Assembly: GCF_020921035.1 (NCBI RefSeq)
Contig: NC_063159.1
Span: 8,596,501-8,660,500 of the forward strand
DNA: 64,000 bases
Reading direction: 5' to 3'
DNA from: Rhodamnia argentea
Taxonomy: Eukaryota; Streptophyta; Magnoliopsida; Myrtales; Myrtaceae
This document shows positions 46,760-59,092 of the stretch, in pieces. The notes beneath the pieces are model-generated. The model was not told the origin of the DNA and made no database searches. It worked only from the letters and a program-made list of their open reading frames with translations. Every line of letters begins with the position of its first letter. Positions within the stretch are counted from its first letter, which is position 1. The position numbers were made by a program, and so were the translations under genes.

Positions 46760-48829
46760 CTACTTGAATAAGCCGTTCTTGTAGCATAGATTCCAGTCTA
46801 AATCACTTGAAGTTGAAGCAAGAAGGCCACCTCCATCAAAGCTTATGGACTCAGCTAATTCAGATCGTTTTTGAGGGGAATGCATGCCTTCGACTTTCTC
46901 ACCAGTTTCTTTCTTCTCATCCACAAACTGATCTGAGCCCAAGGTATTGTTATCGTTAACATTTTCAGAAGCGGAATTCTGAATATTTACACCATGTGCG
47001 GGACTTCTATGCAACTCTAGATCAATATGGCTGCCAGAGGCATCCTCATCATCGGACATGCATTTGCAAAAATCATACTCATCCATCTCAAAGATCCTAG
47101 TAACTAGTCCATCTCTCCAAGATATCCTCGAATTGGATTGTGATAAATTGTCTACGCTGGAATGGGAAGCCAAATATACTTTGCTATCAAGAACATTTTG
47201 AACTTGTGCCAAATCAATGGAGTTGGATGGCATCGCCCGACAATCCAACCGGAAATTTAGGTTTGTTGGATCCCATGTAGACCTAGAGTAGTCTGGAGAT
47301 AAAGTGGCATTACTAAAAGGTTGAGTCAGTAGATCTATCTCAGAATCTGTTTGATCCTTCCTCCCATGTGAAGCATTAGCCCACAACAGGCGGAAATATC
47401 CGTCCGGACTTGATTCTGAGTTTGGGGTTTGAATAACATTTCCACTGCCCAATGAGTCTACAGTTAATGCGTCATCCGGTCGATCAACGTTGTAACTCAA
47501 TTTCCTTTCTTCCTTTGAAGAAAAATCCTTCCAAATAGGGGTCATCTCTGTTGGAGAGCAAACATCACCATTACACTGCGAAGGTTGGAAGAATCCATCA
47601 AATTCAAGGAGTCCTCTTAAAGAAGTTGCCTCAAGATTCCTTTCCCTACTATCACTCTCCGTACCTGTCGTCGTACCAGTCATATTACTCTTATTACCAG
47701 CATCTGAAGAAAACACAGGACCAGACGAAGGTGAAGTAAGAGAACAGAGAACAGACCCTTCCTCTTCGAACCTCTCAAATGGGCATGATTCATTATCTGA
47801 ATAATCTTTCTGCTCCTCGTCCTCCTCATTACATGGAGACAACAACCAATGCACAGAAGCTTCGCAAGGTAAAGGTACCGGCGAGATCCTAGGTTTGTCA
47901 GCAACTCCACTAAAATCTTCATCATCATCTTTGCCGTAACTACAACTAATGCTAGACTCCAACTCATTCTCTCTGACGCTAAGAATCCCCCTAGGCCTGC
48001 ATTTTCTTCTGTCGGCGACTCCTGAAACAACATAGCCAGCACCAAAACAAGGATGTGTGTCGGCGGTTGCTCCTGTTGACGTGATTGTTCCAGAATATTT
48101 CATCAAACCTGACCCGCATTGTATCTCTGGAGACACGGAAGCCTGGATAGGAGGAGTCTTGATTTTGCCACTACTATGGTTCTCCTCTGCATTTTTATCA
48201 CTTGCACATCCTGTCTCTACTCCACCAGATCTCTTGCTAATTGGAGTAGCAGTAGCATGACCATTTCCAGCTGAATCAAGCTCAATCCCTTCCTGCTTCA
48301 CTGCCTCGGAACCGGATGGAAACTCACCAGCTACATTGCCATCAGCTTCAGAAGAAGTACTGCATTTCTTGCCAGTCCTAGAAGCGGATATTTTAGCAGA
48401 TTGCCACTGGTAAAGACAAGGAGGGCTCCTCTTGAGCTTCTTCTGTTTGACTACTCTAGATACCTCCGAGTTGGCCATCTTCGCAGCGCGATTCCGCTGG
48501 AGATCGAATTTCGACGGCTTTGCAGGGGCCGATTTGGGCGTCCTAGTCGAGGCGCAAGTTCTATTGGGACCATTCTTAGTGGAAGTGGAGTGAGAGAGAA
48601 AGAACCTGAGACAACCCCTCGGAGCTTCGATGGAGGTGGTGGAAGAAGAAGAGCAAGAGGAGGAGGAGGCGTTGCTGCTTCCGCTGTGGCAGACGACGCC
48701 GTTGAGGTACCGCAGAGGGCTCCGACCGGTCTGGTTCTTCGTCCTCCCCGGGACCGCCGTGGCAGGCGGCGGAGCTGGAGCGCATTTTCGCTGGCTGTTG
48801 GACGACGACGAGTACGACGGCCGTTTCAT
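46760..48829 (-). CDS. 689-residue Ser-rich plant protein of unknown function
   Basis: An uninterrupted 690-codon frame from MKRPSYSSSSNSQRKCAPAP to a stop at 46760. Order: basic N-terminus with SPLRYLNGV (about 37-45), a poly-Ser stretch (about 50-66), EAPRGCLRFFLSHS (about 68-82), a Lys/Arg region (about 100-135) with PPCLYQWQSAK, long acidic and Ser-rich disordered segments, and a conserved-looking SWRDGLVTRIFEMDEYD near residues 570-586. The combination RGCLRFFLS plus RDGLVTRIFEMDE occurs, as I recall, in an uncharacterised plant family; I cannot name it. No signal peptide or membrane span. The basic patches suggest a nuclear protein (inference). Confidence 0.8.
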   Translation of the reverse strand: MKRPSYSSSSNSQRKCAPAPPPATAVPGRTKNQTGRSPLRYLNGVVCHSGSSNASSSSCSSSSTTSIEAPRGCLRFFLSHSTSTKNGPNRTCASTRTPKSAPAKPSKFDLQRNRAAKMANSEVSRVVKQKKLKRSPPCLYQWQSAKISASRTGKKCSTSSEADGNVAGEFPSGSEAVKQEGIELDSAGNGHATATPISKRSGGVETGCASDKNAEENHSSGKIKTPPIQASVSPEIQCGSGLMKYSGTITSTGATADTHPCFGAGYVVSGVADRRKCRPRGILSVRENELESSISCSYGKDDDEDFSGVADKPRISPVPLPCEASVHWLLSPCNEEDEEQKDYSDNESCPFERFEEEGSVLCSLTSPSSGPVFSSDAGNKSNMTGTTTGTESDSRERNLEATSLRGLLEFDGFFQPSQCNGDVCSPTEMTPIWKDFSSKEERKLSYNVDRPDDALTVDSLGSGNVIQTPNSESSPDGYFRLLWANASHGRKDQTDSEIDLLTQPFSNATLSPDYSRSTWDPTNLNFRLDCRAMPSNSIDLAQVQNVLDSKVYLASHSSVDNLSQSNSRISWRDGLVTRIFEMDEYDFCKCMSDDEDASGSHIDLELHRSPAHGVNIQNSASENVNDNNTLGSDQFVDEKKETGEKVEGMHSPQKRSELAESISFDGGGLLASTSSDLDWNLCYKNGLFK

Positions 48830-49672
48830 GGTCGGAGACTGTAGAGAGAGAGCGAGATCTCAGTGAGTTCTGAGAGTGCTTTGATTTGAAAATGTGGGGC
48901 AGGGGGAAGACACTGTTGGGGACATTTTTACCCCCCGGCACCCTTCTGAAATTACGAAAATGCAGCACGAGGACGAAGGAAACTTAGGAAAGTAACAAAC
49001 GGTTAACGGGTGAAAGAAGCATGATTCTTCGACCCAAAAAAAAAAAAGGAAGGAGGCATGGTCAGGATCCAATGGGACATTGCCACGTGCCCATACCTAG
49101 CAAGTATTGGGTGCACCCGGACTCATATGAGAACAGCTCAAATCAACATTTGTATCAGGTGGGTCCGGTCCCGTCCCATCCGATCCAATCCTGAATAATT
49201 GATTATTAATTGCTAGCAAGCATATGTCGGGGATCAAAATCACATAAAAAATCAAATTAATGACACTACAATTATGGCCACCCCTTAGTAGGAAAAACCA
49301 TAGGACATGCAAGTACCACCGGTTTGAGCTCAGACCAGTGTTCAGGAAGTTTATTTAATGGAGCAATTCAATTCAATGAGATTCTTTATTATTATTTTTT
49401 TTCCCACCAAGAATGTTTTAGGAACCTATGAGGAAACTCCGAGAGAGCCACTCACTTCAACTGGTGGATTTTAGCGCAAGGTGGACGACGGACATACATT
49501 GGTCCTGTTATCTTTTCATCTCTATATTCACCTGATACGATTGCTATTCAAGAATATAATCTACGGACTTTTCATAAGTCATTTCTACAATGTTACTCAT
49601 ATTCAAATCATAAGGATAATGTAGTTATTTTTACCATTTTATGTTACGTACAAAATTACGTACATTACCTTA
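48830..49672. other. Upstream region of the 689-residue gene
   Basis: Contains a GAGAGAGAG-type run at 48843-48855 in the probable 5' untranslated region. Nothing else is recognised. Confidence 0.45.
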
Positions 49673-50104
49673 GGAAAAAGTTCAAATAAAAGTATGAAGT
49701 GCCTTCATTTTCTTACATAAGGACCTCGAGTTGATCTTATTTCAAATGAGGGCTTGGAGTGCACTCATTATTATAAAGAAGGACCTGGCTAAGGGTATTT
49801 TTATCATTTATATTTTCTAATTTTTTTCCTTCTTTTTTTTTTTTGCTTTTCTCCTTCCTTTACCCCGATGGCTAGCCATCACCTAAGACCGACCATCGGT
49901 GAAAAGGAAAGAAAAAAAAAAGAAAGAGGAAAAATGATAGAAAATAAAAGGAGAGAAAAAAAGAAAATATAAATGATGAAAATACCTTTGATCGGGCTCT
50001 TCTTTGAAATAACGAAGGCACTTCATGCCCTTATTTGAAATAACATCCACTCCAAGCTCTTATTTGAGAAAATGAGGGCACTTCAAGCTCTTATTTGAAA
50101 TTTT
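49673..50104. mobile_element. Fold-back MITE, Mutator-like (family 2), second copy
   Basis: Long inverted halves (GAAGTGCCTTCATTTTCTTA against GAAGTGCCCTCATTTTCTCA reversed), with ATTTTTATCATTTATATTTT in the middle. Flanking ATTACCTTA (49664-49672) and ATTATCTTG (50105-50113) match 7 of 9. Confidence 0.7.
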
Positions 50105-50229
50105 CCATTATCTTGTTAACTTCTTGCATCCTCTCTTCTCTAGTTTTTCTCCTCCACATATGTGCCCGTCCATCTTCATCTTCTTAAATGATTTCACGAA
50201 AACCGTGATCCTAAATTATGTTTGTTTCA

Positions 50230-50860
50230 GAGTAGGGGCGAGCACGGTCCGGGGTGGTCCTGAGTCGCAATTTTCAGAATCGGGGACTGGATCGATAAAA
50301 TGAAAGTAAAAAAGAAAGCATACCAATTGTTTGGAAGGCAAAGCTATAATTCAATCATGAGATTGGAGCCAAACGAGGTAGCCCATTCGAGGAGAAATTC
50401 ATTTCCAGAAACTAAACATCCCGTTTCTTCCGGAATAAAGGGAGGGGAAAAATTGGGAGTAAGCCCTAGAATATTTTCACTACTTGAGACAGACGTGGAT
50501 CCTGCTCTTCATCTTGTCCCAAGAACTGCCTCTACATAATGATGTCAGGTTTCTCACTAAAACACCTGGACATTACCCTATTTTATCCACTTCAGAAGTG
50601 AAAGAGAACGACCGAGGTTTATGTATATGGAGCTTTCCTCCGTCGGAGCCACAATCTAACCCAAAGGAGTATCTTGCCGCAAGATAACATGTTTATTATC
50701 TTTTTCTTAGAAAAATTGAAAATTTGTCGGTTCGGGTTGGCAGTCCATCAATTTGGTTCTCCTTGAAATCGGAAACCGAACTGTCCGAATCGAATCAAAT
50801 CTGTTGATTCGATCAGGTTCGGGCGATTTTTGATTCGATTGGTCCGTATTTCTTAGATTG
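50230..50860. mobile_element. Fragment of a GGTTC-rich hAT-like element
   Basis: Starts GTAGGGGCGAGCACGGTCC, like the TAGGGGTGAGCA ends of hAT-type elements, and ends in GGTTCGGGCGATTTTTGATT. The middle (about 50300-50690) is unrelated sequence, perhaps a nested insertion. No target duplication seen. Confidence 0.4.
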
Positions 50861-51065
50861 GCTAAGAAATTAAAAATGGTTGCCCGCTTTGCACGTGGAT
50901 CGGGTAAGAAGTCCAGCCCATCGTGGGACCCTCCCTCCCCGCAGACATCTTTTCGATTCGGCCATAGAAGATCGTCCTACTGCGAATCTCTGTCTGATAA
51001 TAATTGCTCTCTCAATCTGGGCAAGGCGTACACTGTTACTAGTCTTGGGGGTGTCAGCGAAAGAC

Positions 51066-54000
51066 ATGGCCACGAAGAAGAAGATCATCATCGACACCGA
51101 CCCCGGCATCGGTATGTGACATTTAATCCCCCGAAAAGCTTCGATTTTTTCATCGAATCACCGGATTTTGCATCGTGGGTGTGTCTCGATTCTCAACTTC
51201 ATGACTCGGTTTGATGCATACAGACGATGCCATGGCGATTTTCGTCGCGCTGCGGTCGCCGGAGGTGGAGGTGATTGGCTTAACCACCATATACGGGAAC
51301 GTCTACACGACTCTGGCCACCAGAAATGCCTTGCACTTGGTATGTTTACTAGCTAGTGTCTGACAGTTTATTGCGGGAGTGTTTTCGGGATTTCATATGC
51401 TCACATCGAGTTTTTCTGGTGTTGGTTGAAGAATTGATCTCGATGTCATATGAATTTTCTGCTTGTCAAACGTTATGGCCTTACCCCACCTTTTTTTTTT
51501 TTTTTGTGCAGCTGGAGGTTGCAGGACGGACCGACATTCCTGTGGCTGAAGGGTCCCATGTGACAATTACCGTATGTACTTTCCTAATTGCACGCTTTCG
51601 TGAATTTCCGATATAGGAGTCAGGGCATACTATTGATCACTTAGACTCAATTTAGACTCTTGAAATTGTGACTTGTCACCCTGACAAAGTGGCGAGTGGT
51701 TGAGATGCATTCGCAGTTGACCTGAAGGGATGAACATGGTCGAGTAATTGATAGGATCCCCATCTGTAGATATAACCAGGTAGTGGCAGGAGTGGTGTCG
51801 ACACACTAGCACATGTGATGAACCCTTGATTTTGTCTTCATTTTCAGATACTGTGTGCGCGCGCGCATGCGCGCAACATATGTAATGGGTTTCCCATGAT
51901 AGAAGAGGCTTGCAGGTCCTCTCGTTCTATTTCTTCGTGGGGGAAGCTCTCATCTGTCATTGCTCACTCAAGCAAGGAATCTCTTTTTGTGACCATAGCT
52001 AGTTTATTTTATAAAGCAAGAAAACCCTGCAGTGCTACCTCTTGGTTCTTCATAATAATTACGGGGAACTCATTTGTGATGTTCTTGGACCGTAAGTTTG
52101 CAGATCTCATACTTAAGTTTGATAATTGTGATGGCATTCCGACTGTGAGCTGATTCTTGTGCACTTTTCGAAACGACTTAAAATCCAATTGTTTATTCTA
52201 AAGAAACATCATCAGTTGTTTGATTTCATCATTGTTTCTCCAAAAGAAAGGTACAAAGCTTCGAATTGCGGATTTTGTGCATGGCAATGATGGACTTGGC
52301 AATCAAAACTTCCCTCCACCAAAAGGAAAACCAATAGAACAGTCAGCAGCCACTTTTCTCATTGAGCAAGCAAACCTTTATCCCGGGGAAGTTACTGTGG
52401 TTGCATTGGGCCCGCTCACAAATATTGCACTGGTCAGCTTCTTGATCTTTTGTCTTGCTTGTTTCACTTGTTAGTAAAAAATGTACCATACTTGTTTCGT
52501 AGTGGCTTATTCACATGTTGTCAAATGGATGTGTAATCCAGGCTCTTCACCAAGATCCAACCTTTTCCAGAAAGATTGGGCAGATCGTGCTTCTTGGCGG
52601 AGCTTTTTCGGTGAATGGCAATGTGAATCCAGCAGCTGAAGCCAATGTAAGTTGTAAATTACTTCTTTTTCTCGCAAGAGATGAATATATAATATTTGCA
52701 ATGTAAAATCTGAGCAGCTTCCAGAAGTTTGCTTAAAGGCTTTTTTTCTCTAATTAACCATGGCTGGGAAGTCTGCGTGGCCTAATTTTCTTTGCTAATT
52801 GGTCCATCATATTGGCGGTGTATGTTGGGTTGGACATACCTGGTTCTATCTAAAATAACTTCTAAATATCTATTTTCTTGTTTTGGGGGTGGAGAGACTT
52901 AGCATTCAAACCTGAAGTTATTTGGATGGCTCAGGTCCAGAGCTTTAACTCTTCTTCTCATTCTTGTACATCTTTGACTGGCTGACCAGATTTTTGGCGA
53001 CCCAGATGCTGCAGACATTGTTTTTACCAGTGGGGCTGATATTCTGGCTGTAGGAATAAATGTAACCCATCAAGTTGTTTTGACAGGTAAAGTCAGCTAC
53101 TGTTAGAATTTGCCAATAGTGCTCATGTTTTGATGGTTTTAAAGAGAGATTTAGCATAGACATGTATAGATAATACTAGTGTGACTAGTGATTGTTTAGT
53201 CATTCTAGTTATAAGTCAAGCTACCTACCTGCCTACTTTTGGAGAAACCTATGCTGTTAGTTTTTCTTCTGATGATTTAATGAAGGGTAAATTTTACTTT
53301 TGAGGGTCAGAACTGTTTTCCAGCATAGTTTTGCAAGTCTACTTTTGTTGCTTAATCTATGGACTTTTCTGTTTTTCGGCCAAAGAATGCGCTATAAATT
53401 ATGAATCAACATTTTCCTTGATTAAGGGCAACAAACTACAAATATTCAGCTTCTTACCGTTTGAAGTATTTTCTGCCTAGACAGTATTGACACCAAAAGT
53501 CAGGCCAGTCAACAACCATAAACTTAACTCATTTATAGATTGTGTAATAATCCTTACACTGTCAATTACATATTTACTTATTTAAATAAAATTAATAAGA
53601 TTTGGTTGCCGGGTTTTTTTATCTGAACTGTTTTGAGACACTACAGATGCAGATAGAGATAAGTTGGTTCAATCAAATGGAAGACTTGCTCAGTACCTTT
53701 CCAGAATCTTGGAAGTGTACTTTTCCTATCATTGCGAAGCATACTTCACCAAAGGTATGCTTGCTGAAACATCTTGATGAGTACATGGTTTTTATTATCT
53801 TGTCATCAGTTGTTTTTAAAACTTATATGTCATCTTGATGCAGGAGTTTACCTCCATGATCCGACAGCAATGCTTGCAGCTATTGACCCTTCACTGGTAA
53901 CTTTCACTGAAGGTGTGGTTAGAGTGCAAACAACCGGGATCACGAGAGGGCTCACTATACTATACAACAGACAGAAAAGGTAGGTAGAATCACGCAACTC

Positions 54001-54654
54001 GATTATGCGGGCCCTTGCAGATCAGTTTTCTACTAATTCAGCATAATTTTTTATGAGTGCCGACTGCTGATGGCGGGCATCATGTCATGAAGCCAGGCTG
54101 CTTGATATTAGTTGAACCTGGTAAAAAGTCCTGGATCTAATATATTGTGAAGGGCACATTTCTGGATTGAAAATCTGCTTAAAGTCAGGAAAACTCAAAG
54201 AGCTATTTCCTCAAAGTTTCGATTTTGAGAAGATACAACAAACTGAGATAGCATCACCAATTGTCAAATTTGGTAGTGTTCTGGTTCCGGTCACAACCTG
54301 ATGCTGCTTCTTGTTGACCTTATTTTTAACTAATTGCGTCACAAGTACCCTTCAGAGGGGCAGAATATTTCTTTTTTCCTCTTCTATTGTAGCTGAATAA
54401 CAAAGAATAGAAGTATCAAGGTGAGGTAGTGTTTCTAAACTAAACAGTACGTGGTAGGATCGTCCTCATCGGTTATGCTTGTAGAAGTTCCTTCTCTTGA
54501 GTATGCTTGCTCTAACCACTCAGCTATACCAACTTCGTCAAATAGGTTTGGTGAACACACAGAATGGTCCGACAAACCGACAGTGAAGGTGGCGGTGACT
54601 GTTGACGCTCCCTCTGTTGTGAAATTAGTCCTGGAGCGACTCATGGAGTCATGA
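51066..54654 (+). CDS. URH2: Uridine nucleosidase 2 (inosine-uridine hydrolase family), 9 exons
   Basis: It hydrolyses ribonucleosides such as uridine to base and ribose in cytosolic nucleoside salvage. Exons 51066-51111, 51224-51339, 51512-51571, 52247-52432, 52542-52646, 52990-53086, 53647-53754, 53844-53979 and 54546-54654 join in phase to 320 residues, the size of Arabidopsis URH2. The N-terminal calcium/ribose motif DTDPGIDDAM spans residues 10-19 (Asp 10, 12, 16, 17), GPLTNIAL and LGGAFSVNGNVNPAAEAN are family blocks, and VYLHDP places the last metal-ligand Asp at about 245. The ending TVKVAVTVDAPSVVKLVLER is close to Arabidopsis URH2 and unlike URH1. Exon 4 could start at a second AG 4 bases later, but only the 52247 start keeps the frame. 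Confidence 0.95.
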
Positions 54655-55310
54655 CTTGAGATGGCGCCAGGTGATTGATCGAACGAATCAGGTAAAGCTT
54701 ACTGTAGACCAATGAAGGCTTTGTTCGAAGGTCATAGTGTCAATTGACTGGCTCAGACCGGCGGAATCAAAGTGCTGGTTGCCGGATTCGGAAATTCCTT
54801 AGGTCTGTGCTCGTCCCCACAACTCGGAACATCTGATTTGGTTTTCTTGTATCATGTTGAAGCAACTGCGTGCTTCTTGCATAATTTGAACAGTGTAATG
54901 TCCCATCTCTGAGTCTGAGTCATCTGTCATAATTTGAGAAGTTGCTTGGAATAAAACCTTCCCCTTATCTTGTGTGAAAAGGAGGAGGAAAGACTCTAAT
55001 TTGGATGATTGGACCCTTTTTTCTACACTTCACCACTCGGCCTCTTTACTAAGTTGTACATGTCACGGCAGGCAGTATATATGTAATTCATTTGAGATGA
55101 AAATACATTAGCATATTAAATTTCAGCGGTTAATACGCGGAGAGATTGATTTGGAGATTGGGGATGGCTTGGAAAGCCGGCAACTTGAAACATGTGGTTT
55201 TTTTTTTATAACTTTCTCTGTTCTTATTTTAAGAAAATCAGTCAATAAAAAATATGCCTAAAGGGTGTTTAGATTGAATGTATATGGGGATGTGTAAGGG
55301 TGTTTTTAGA
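54655..55310. other. URH2 downstream region
   Basis: Presumed 3' untranslated region and spacer; no further gene. Confidence 0.5.
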
Positions 55311-56093
55311 GGGAAAATTGTCCAAAAAGTCTTAAATTTATTGCACATTTGCCAATTCAGTCCTAAACTTTTTAATTTTGTCAATTGAGTTCTAAATATT
55401 TTCACATTTTGTCAATTAAGCCCATCCGGCTAGTTTTAGCAGAAAATTGCTGACATGAAATTATGTTGTCCTATGTGACACAATCGACGTATAGGACAAT
55501 TTTTCATATTTTAAAAATATTTTATGTATTTTTTACTTTTTCCTTTCTCTTTTCCTTCTTCACTATTTTATTACTTCGTGGTCGGGGGCCGGGATGCCCT
55601 CACTCAGCCTCTCCCCTGGCCATGATGGGCTGAGCTAGGCAAGGCCATTGGGTGGCTGCCTAGATTAGGGCGAGGCTGGACTCGCTCGGCCTCTCCCCTG
55701 GCCATGAGAGGCTGAGCGAGTCCAGCCTCGCCCTAATCTAGGCAGCCACCCAATGGCCTTGCCTAGCTGGACAAGGGCCTGATGACCCTCGACGACTATA
55801 GTAAGAAAACAATGAAAACGGAAAAGAGAAAGAAAAGAAAAACGAAGAAAAAAAATGAATAGAAAATAAAAAAGAAAGTATTAAAATATTATTAAAAAAA
55901 TTCATGTTGGCGTTGGTCGTGCCACGAAGGAAGACAATCGTCCACATAGGCAATTTCCGGTCAAAATTGATCAAATGGACTTAATTGGCAAAACATGAAA
56001 ATGTTTATGACTATTGAATTGGCAAAGTTGTAAGGCTTATGACTGAATTGCTAAAAGTACAATAGTCCTAGGATTTTTTGGATATTTTTTCCC
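55311..56093. mobile_element. Fold-back MITE, Mutator-like (family 1), with a hairpin core
   Basis: Ends GGGAAAATTGTCCAAAAAGT and, reversed, GGGAAAAAATATCCAAAAAA. Flanks TGTTTTTAG and TGTATTTTG match 7 of 9. The arms carry the family's AATTGGCAAA/TTTGCCAATT subrepeats. The core is GC-rich and holds a large near-perfect palindrome (55635-55766). Confidence 0.75.
55635..55766. repeat. 61-base-arm inverted repeat with 10-base loop
   Basis: The left arm 55635-55695 starts CTAGGCAAGGCCATTGGGTG and the right arm 55706-55766 is its reverse complement with a single mismatch (60 of 61). The loop is CCCTGGCCAT. A direct repeat of CCTCTCCCCTGGCCATGA precedes it (near 55609 and 55690), pointing to a local inverted duplication. 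Confidence 0.95.
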
Positions 56094-57455
56094 TGTATTT
56101 TGGGTGTTCAACCTCATGCAAAAAACATTTAAACACTTTTTTGGGCATTTGGTCCTCCAATTGATAAGAAAATGACTTTCTCAAGCTCAAGATTTTTATT
56201 CATCCACTTGACATTGGGATATAATTCCACACTTGAAATTGGAAAATTTCGTTAATTGGAAAAATTTAATATAATCCTATGACTTATAATTCACCAATAT
56301 TAAATTAAAATGGAAAAGAAGATGACTTATAACTCACCAATATTTCACATAGTAATATCCTCTACCAAATTGGGTAGAAAGTCTAGATTACCTTTTTTGC
56401 TTCCATTATTTGAAGGTGACATGTTTAAATTATAAGTAACCATCGTAAGTTTTTATTTTCCAGAAAGATGCAATTTTTTACGATTTTGACTAAAATTATA
56501 GATAAGTTGTTGTGAATTTAATTTTAAGGTACAACTTATACACTAAATTAAATAAGCGAGACTTCAAATTTTGATTAACACATTAGTAACAATACATTTC
56601 TATATCGTCTTCTTTTCCATTTTAATTTAATATTGGTGAATTTTCTCCATTAAGAAAGCGAATAAAGTCCGTTAATTCATTATTCTCTTGATCAAATAAG
56701 CTATATGTCAAATTACAGACAATACTCAGATACATTCTTTACATATGTAATGACTGTTTTTGTCATAACATTTAAACTTGAAGTGAAATTTATTTGTGTT
56801 AAGTGGAATTTACTCATTCAATACTTCACTCAATTTGGACTTTAATTACACAATTTTTGTGATGAGTTTATCCTTTTCGGTCGTCTCGGCTTTACCATGG
56901 TGAATTGATAAAACTTTCGGGGGGGCCGTAAGAGAATAATTTTCGTAAGTCGCTAATAAAAGAAGGTCTAACGTGCAATCTCAAGAATGATAAATCATCT
57001 GGTCGTCTAATTAATGATTGGAGCAGGGACTACATGTAAACATGAAATCATGGACATATGATCGCGTGTAGTACTAGATATTTGGAAATACAATGAACAA
57101 ATGGAAACAAATAGAATCAGACTTTGAGATATGAATTCACTTTTTTTTAACGAGTTAGTTGCCCAACACAATGTCACTAATGGTTACTGGCAAAAACCCT
57201 TCCGGATACAACAAAGTCTAGGAATAAGAGTATCATATAGCAATTCTGATATTTATCTCAAAAGAAAATGAAAGTGGAAGTTGAAGTGAATAAAACGATG
57301 AGAACGTACTATATTTATACTATCGAAGAGAACACAACTCTCCATTTCGAAAAACTATAAATTCGGACACAACTCTTCATGTCAAAAAACGGTTAATTCG
57401 AACACACATATTCATGTCCGAATAACTGTAAATTCGGACACAACTTTTTAGAGCC
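56094..57455. other. AT-rich spacer, no gene seen
   Basis: Only short non-conserved frames. Repeated words such as AAATTCGGACACAACTCTTC (57340-57450) form a weak local repeat. Confidence 0.5.
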
Positions 57456-57763
57456 CTAATAACCATTCGACATAATTAATAAACCCACACTCCGCTCATC
57501 ATCTTCCGCTTCCTTTCCCCGAACCTTTCCATCTCTCTGGCCAATTTGATCCCCTCGCTTAGCAGGGGATCTCAAGTTGAACATTTCGGAAGGAATCGCA
57601 TACAATCTCTTGCACAGCCCCTCCCCGTCCTTGGCATCTAGGTTGTGTAGACTCAAAACGGACAATAACATCCTCCCTGATCTAACTTGGGCAATGCCGG
57701 CCACGGCGGACAGCACGTTAGGCTGATTAAGTAAAAGATAGAACAAGTAGTTGTCGGAGAGGA

Positions 57764-58462
57764 GGGAGAAGTGTCAAAAAAGTCCTATACCTATTACATC
57801 GGTACCAATTCAGTCATAAACCTTTTTTTTTTATGCCAATTCAGTCATAAACTTTTTGTATTTGTGTTAATTAAGTATTAAACCTCTTATTGGTGCTAAT
57901 TCATTCCTAAACATTTTGCATTTATGCTAATTCAGTCCTAAATCTTTTGCATTTATACCAATTGAGTTAATTCGGCTAATTTTGGCCGGAAATTACTAAC
58001 GTAAATGTCGATTATCTTACGTGGCACTACTAGCATTGACTTGGATTTTTTTTAATATTATTCTAATATTTTTAATAATTTCTTAATCAACTTTTTTTTT
58101 CTTAAAAAATTTAAAACGTTATTTAAACTATCAAAAAAATATTTAAAAAATATCCAAGTCAGAGCCAATCGTACCACGTAGAACAATCGACATCTACGCT
58201 AGAGATTTCCGATCAAAATTGGCCGAATTGACTCAATTGGCATAAATGCAAAAAATTTAGGACTAATTTGGTACTAATGTAAAACGTTTAGGACTAAAAT
58301 GGCACTAATAAAAGGTTTATGACTAAATTGGCACAAATGCAAAGAATTTAAAACTGAATTGGCATAAAAAAAAGGTTTAGGACTAAATTGGCATAAAAAA
58401 AAAGTTTATGGCTAAATTGGCAGTATAACAATAGGTTAAAGATTTTTTTGACACTTTCTCCT
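57764..58462. mobile_element. Fold-back MITE, Mutator-like (family 1), inside the DUF594 part
   Basis: Ends GGGAGAAGTGTCAAAAAAGT and, reversed, AGGAGAAAGTGTCAAAAAAA. Flanks CGGAGAGGA (57755-57763) and TAAAGAGGA (58463-58471) match 6 of 9. Host DUF594 sequence resumes in register on the other side (AAGATCCTCT then CCGACAACTACTTG on the minus strand), supporting simple insertion. Confidence 0.8.
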
Positions 58463-59092
58463 TAAAGAGGATCTTGCTGAATTCCCTTTGATTGTTTTCG
58501 GTTGCGAGCTTCTCTATGTTGTGGCAAATTTCGGTAACGATATGCCATATTGTGATGCTAGTGTTGTAATTAATCTCGACGACATGCTCTAAGAAATTGT
58601 AGGAAGTATTTTCACCCAGCAGACTCTCGAGAAATAGATCAACTTAAGCCTCAGATATCTTCCTCGCCTCTGTCGGATCATCCACGTTCGTGAATTTACG
58701 TCTCACCTTCTTAAAAAAGGGATTCTTGGACACGTTCTTCGTATTCTCAATCGTTGATGCTGCCTCATATGAACGGTAACCTGCCCCGCAACTTGTGGAT
58801 TGATGAAAACAATATATGATCTTCTTAGCCATACGGAGTGGAAAACTGCATATATTAGAAAAATGCCATAATGCCCCGGCATCAGTTGCGCTTGTACATC
58901 TTTCTCAGACTCACATCCAACCTCTCTGATAAAAAAGTTGCAAGCACATATAGATTCTGACCACCTTCGAAATGCATAAGTAACATTGGCATTAGACTCT
59001 GCTTCACATGTGGCGAATCGGGGCTTCCTTAGATTATCCCTGGCGTATACCAATCAGTAGAGAAACGAGTCTAGATTAAACAATCTTTTCCG

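Noticed and set aside
48401-48844. 147-codon plus-strand frame
   Set aside because: Antisense of the 689-residue gene's N-terminus; basic low-complexity translation.
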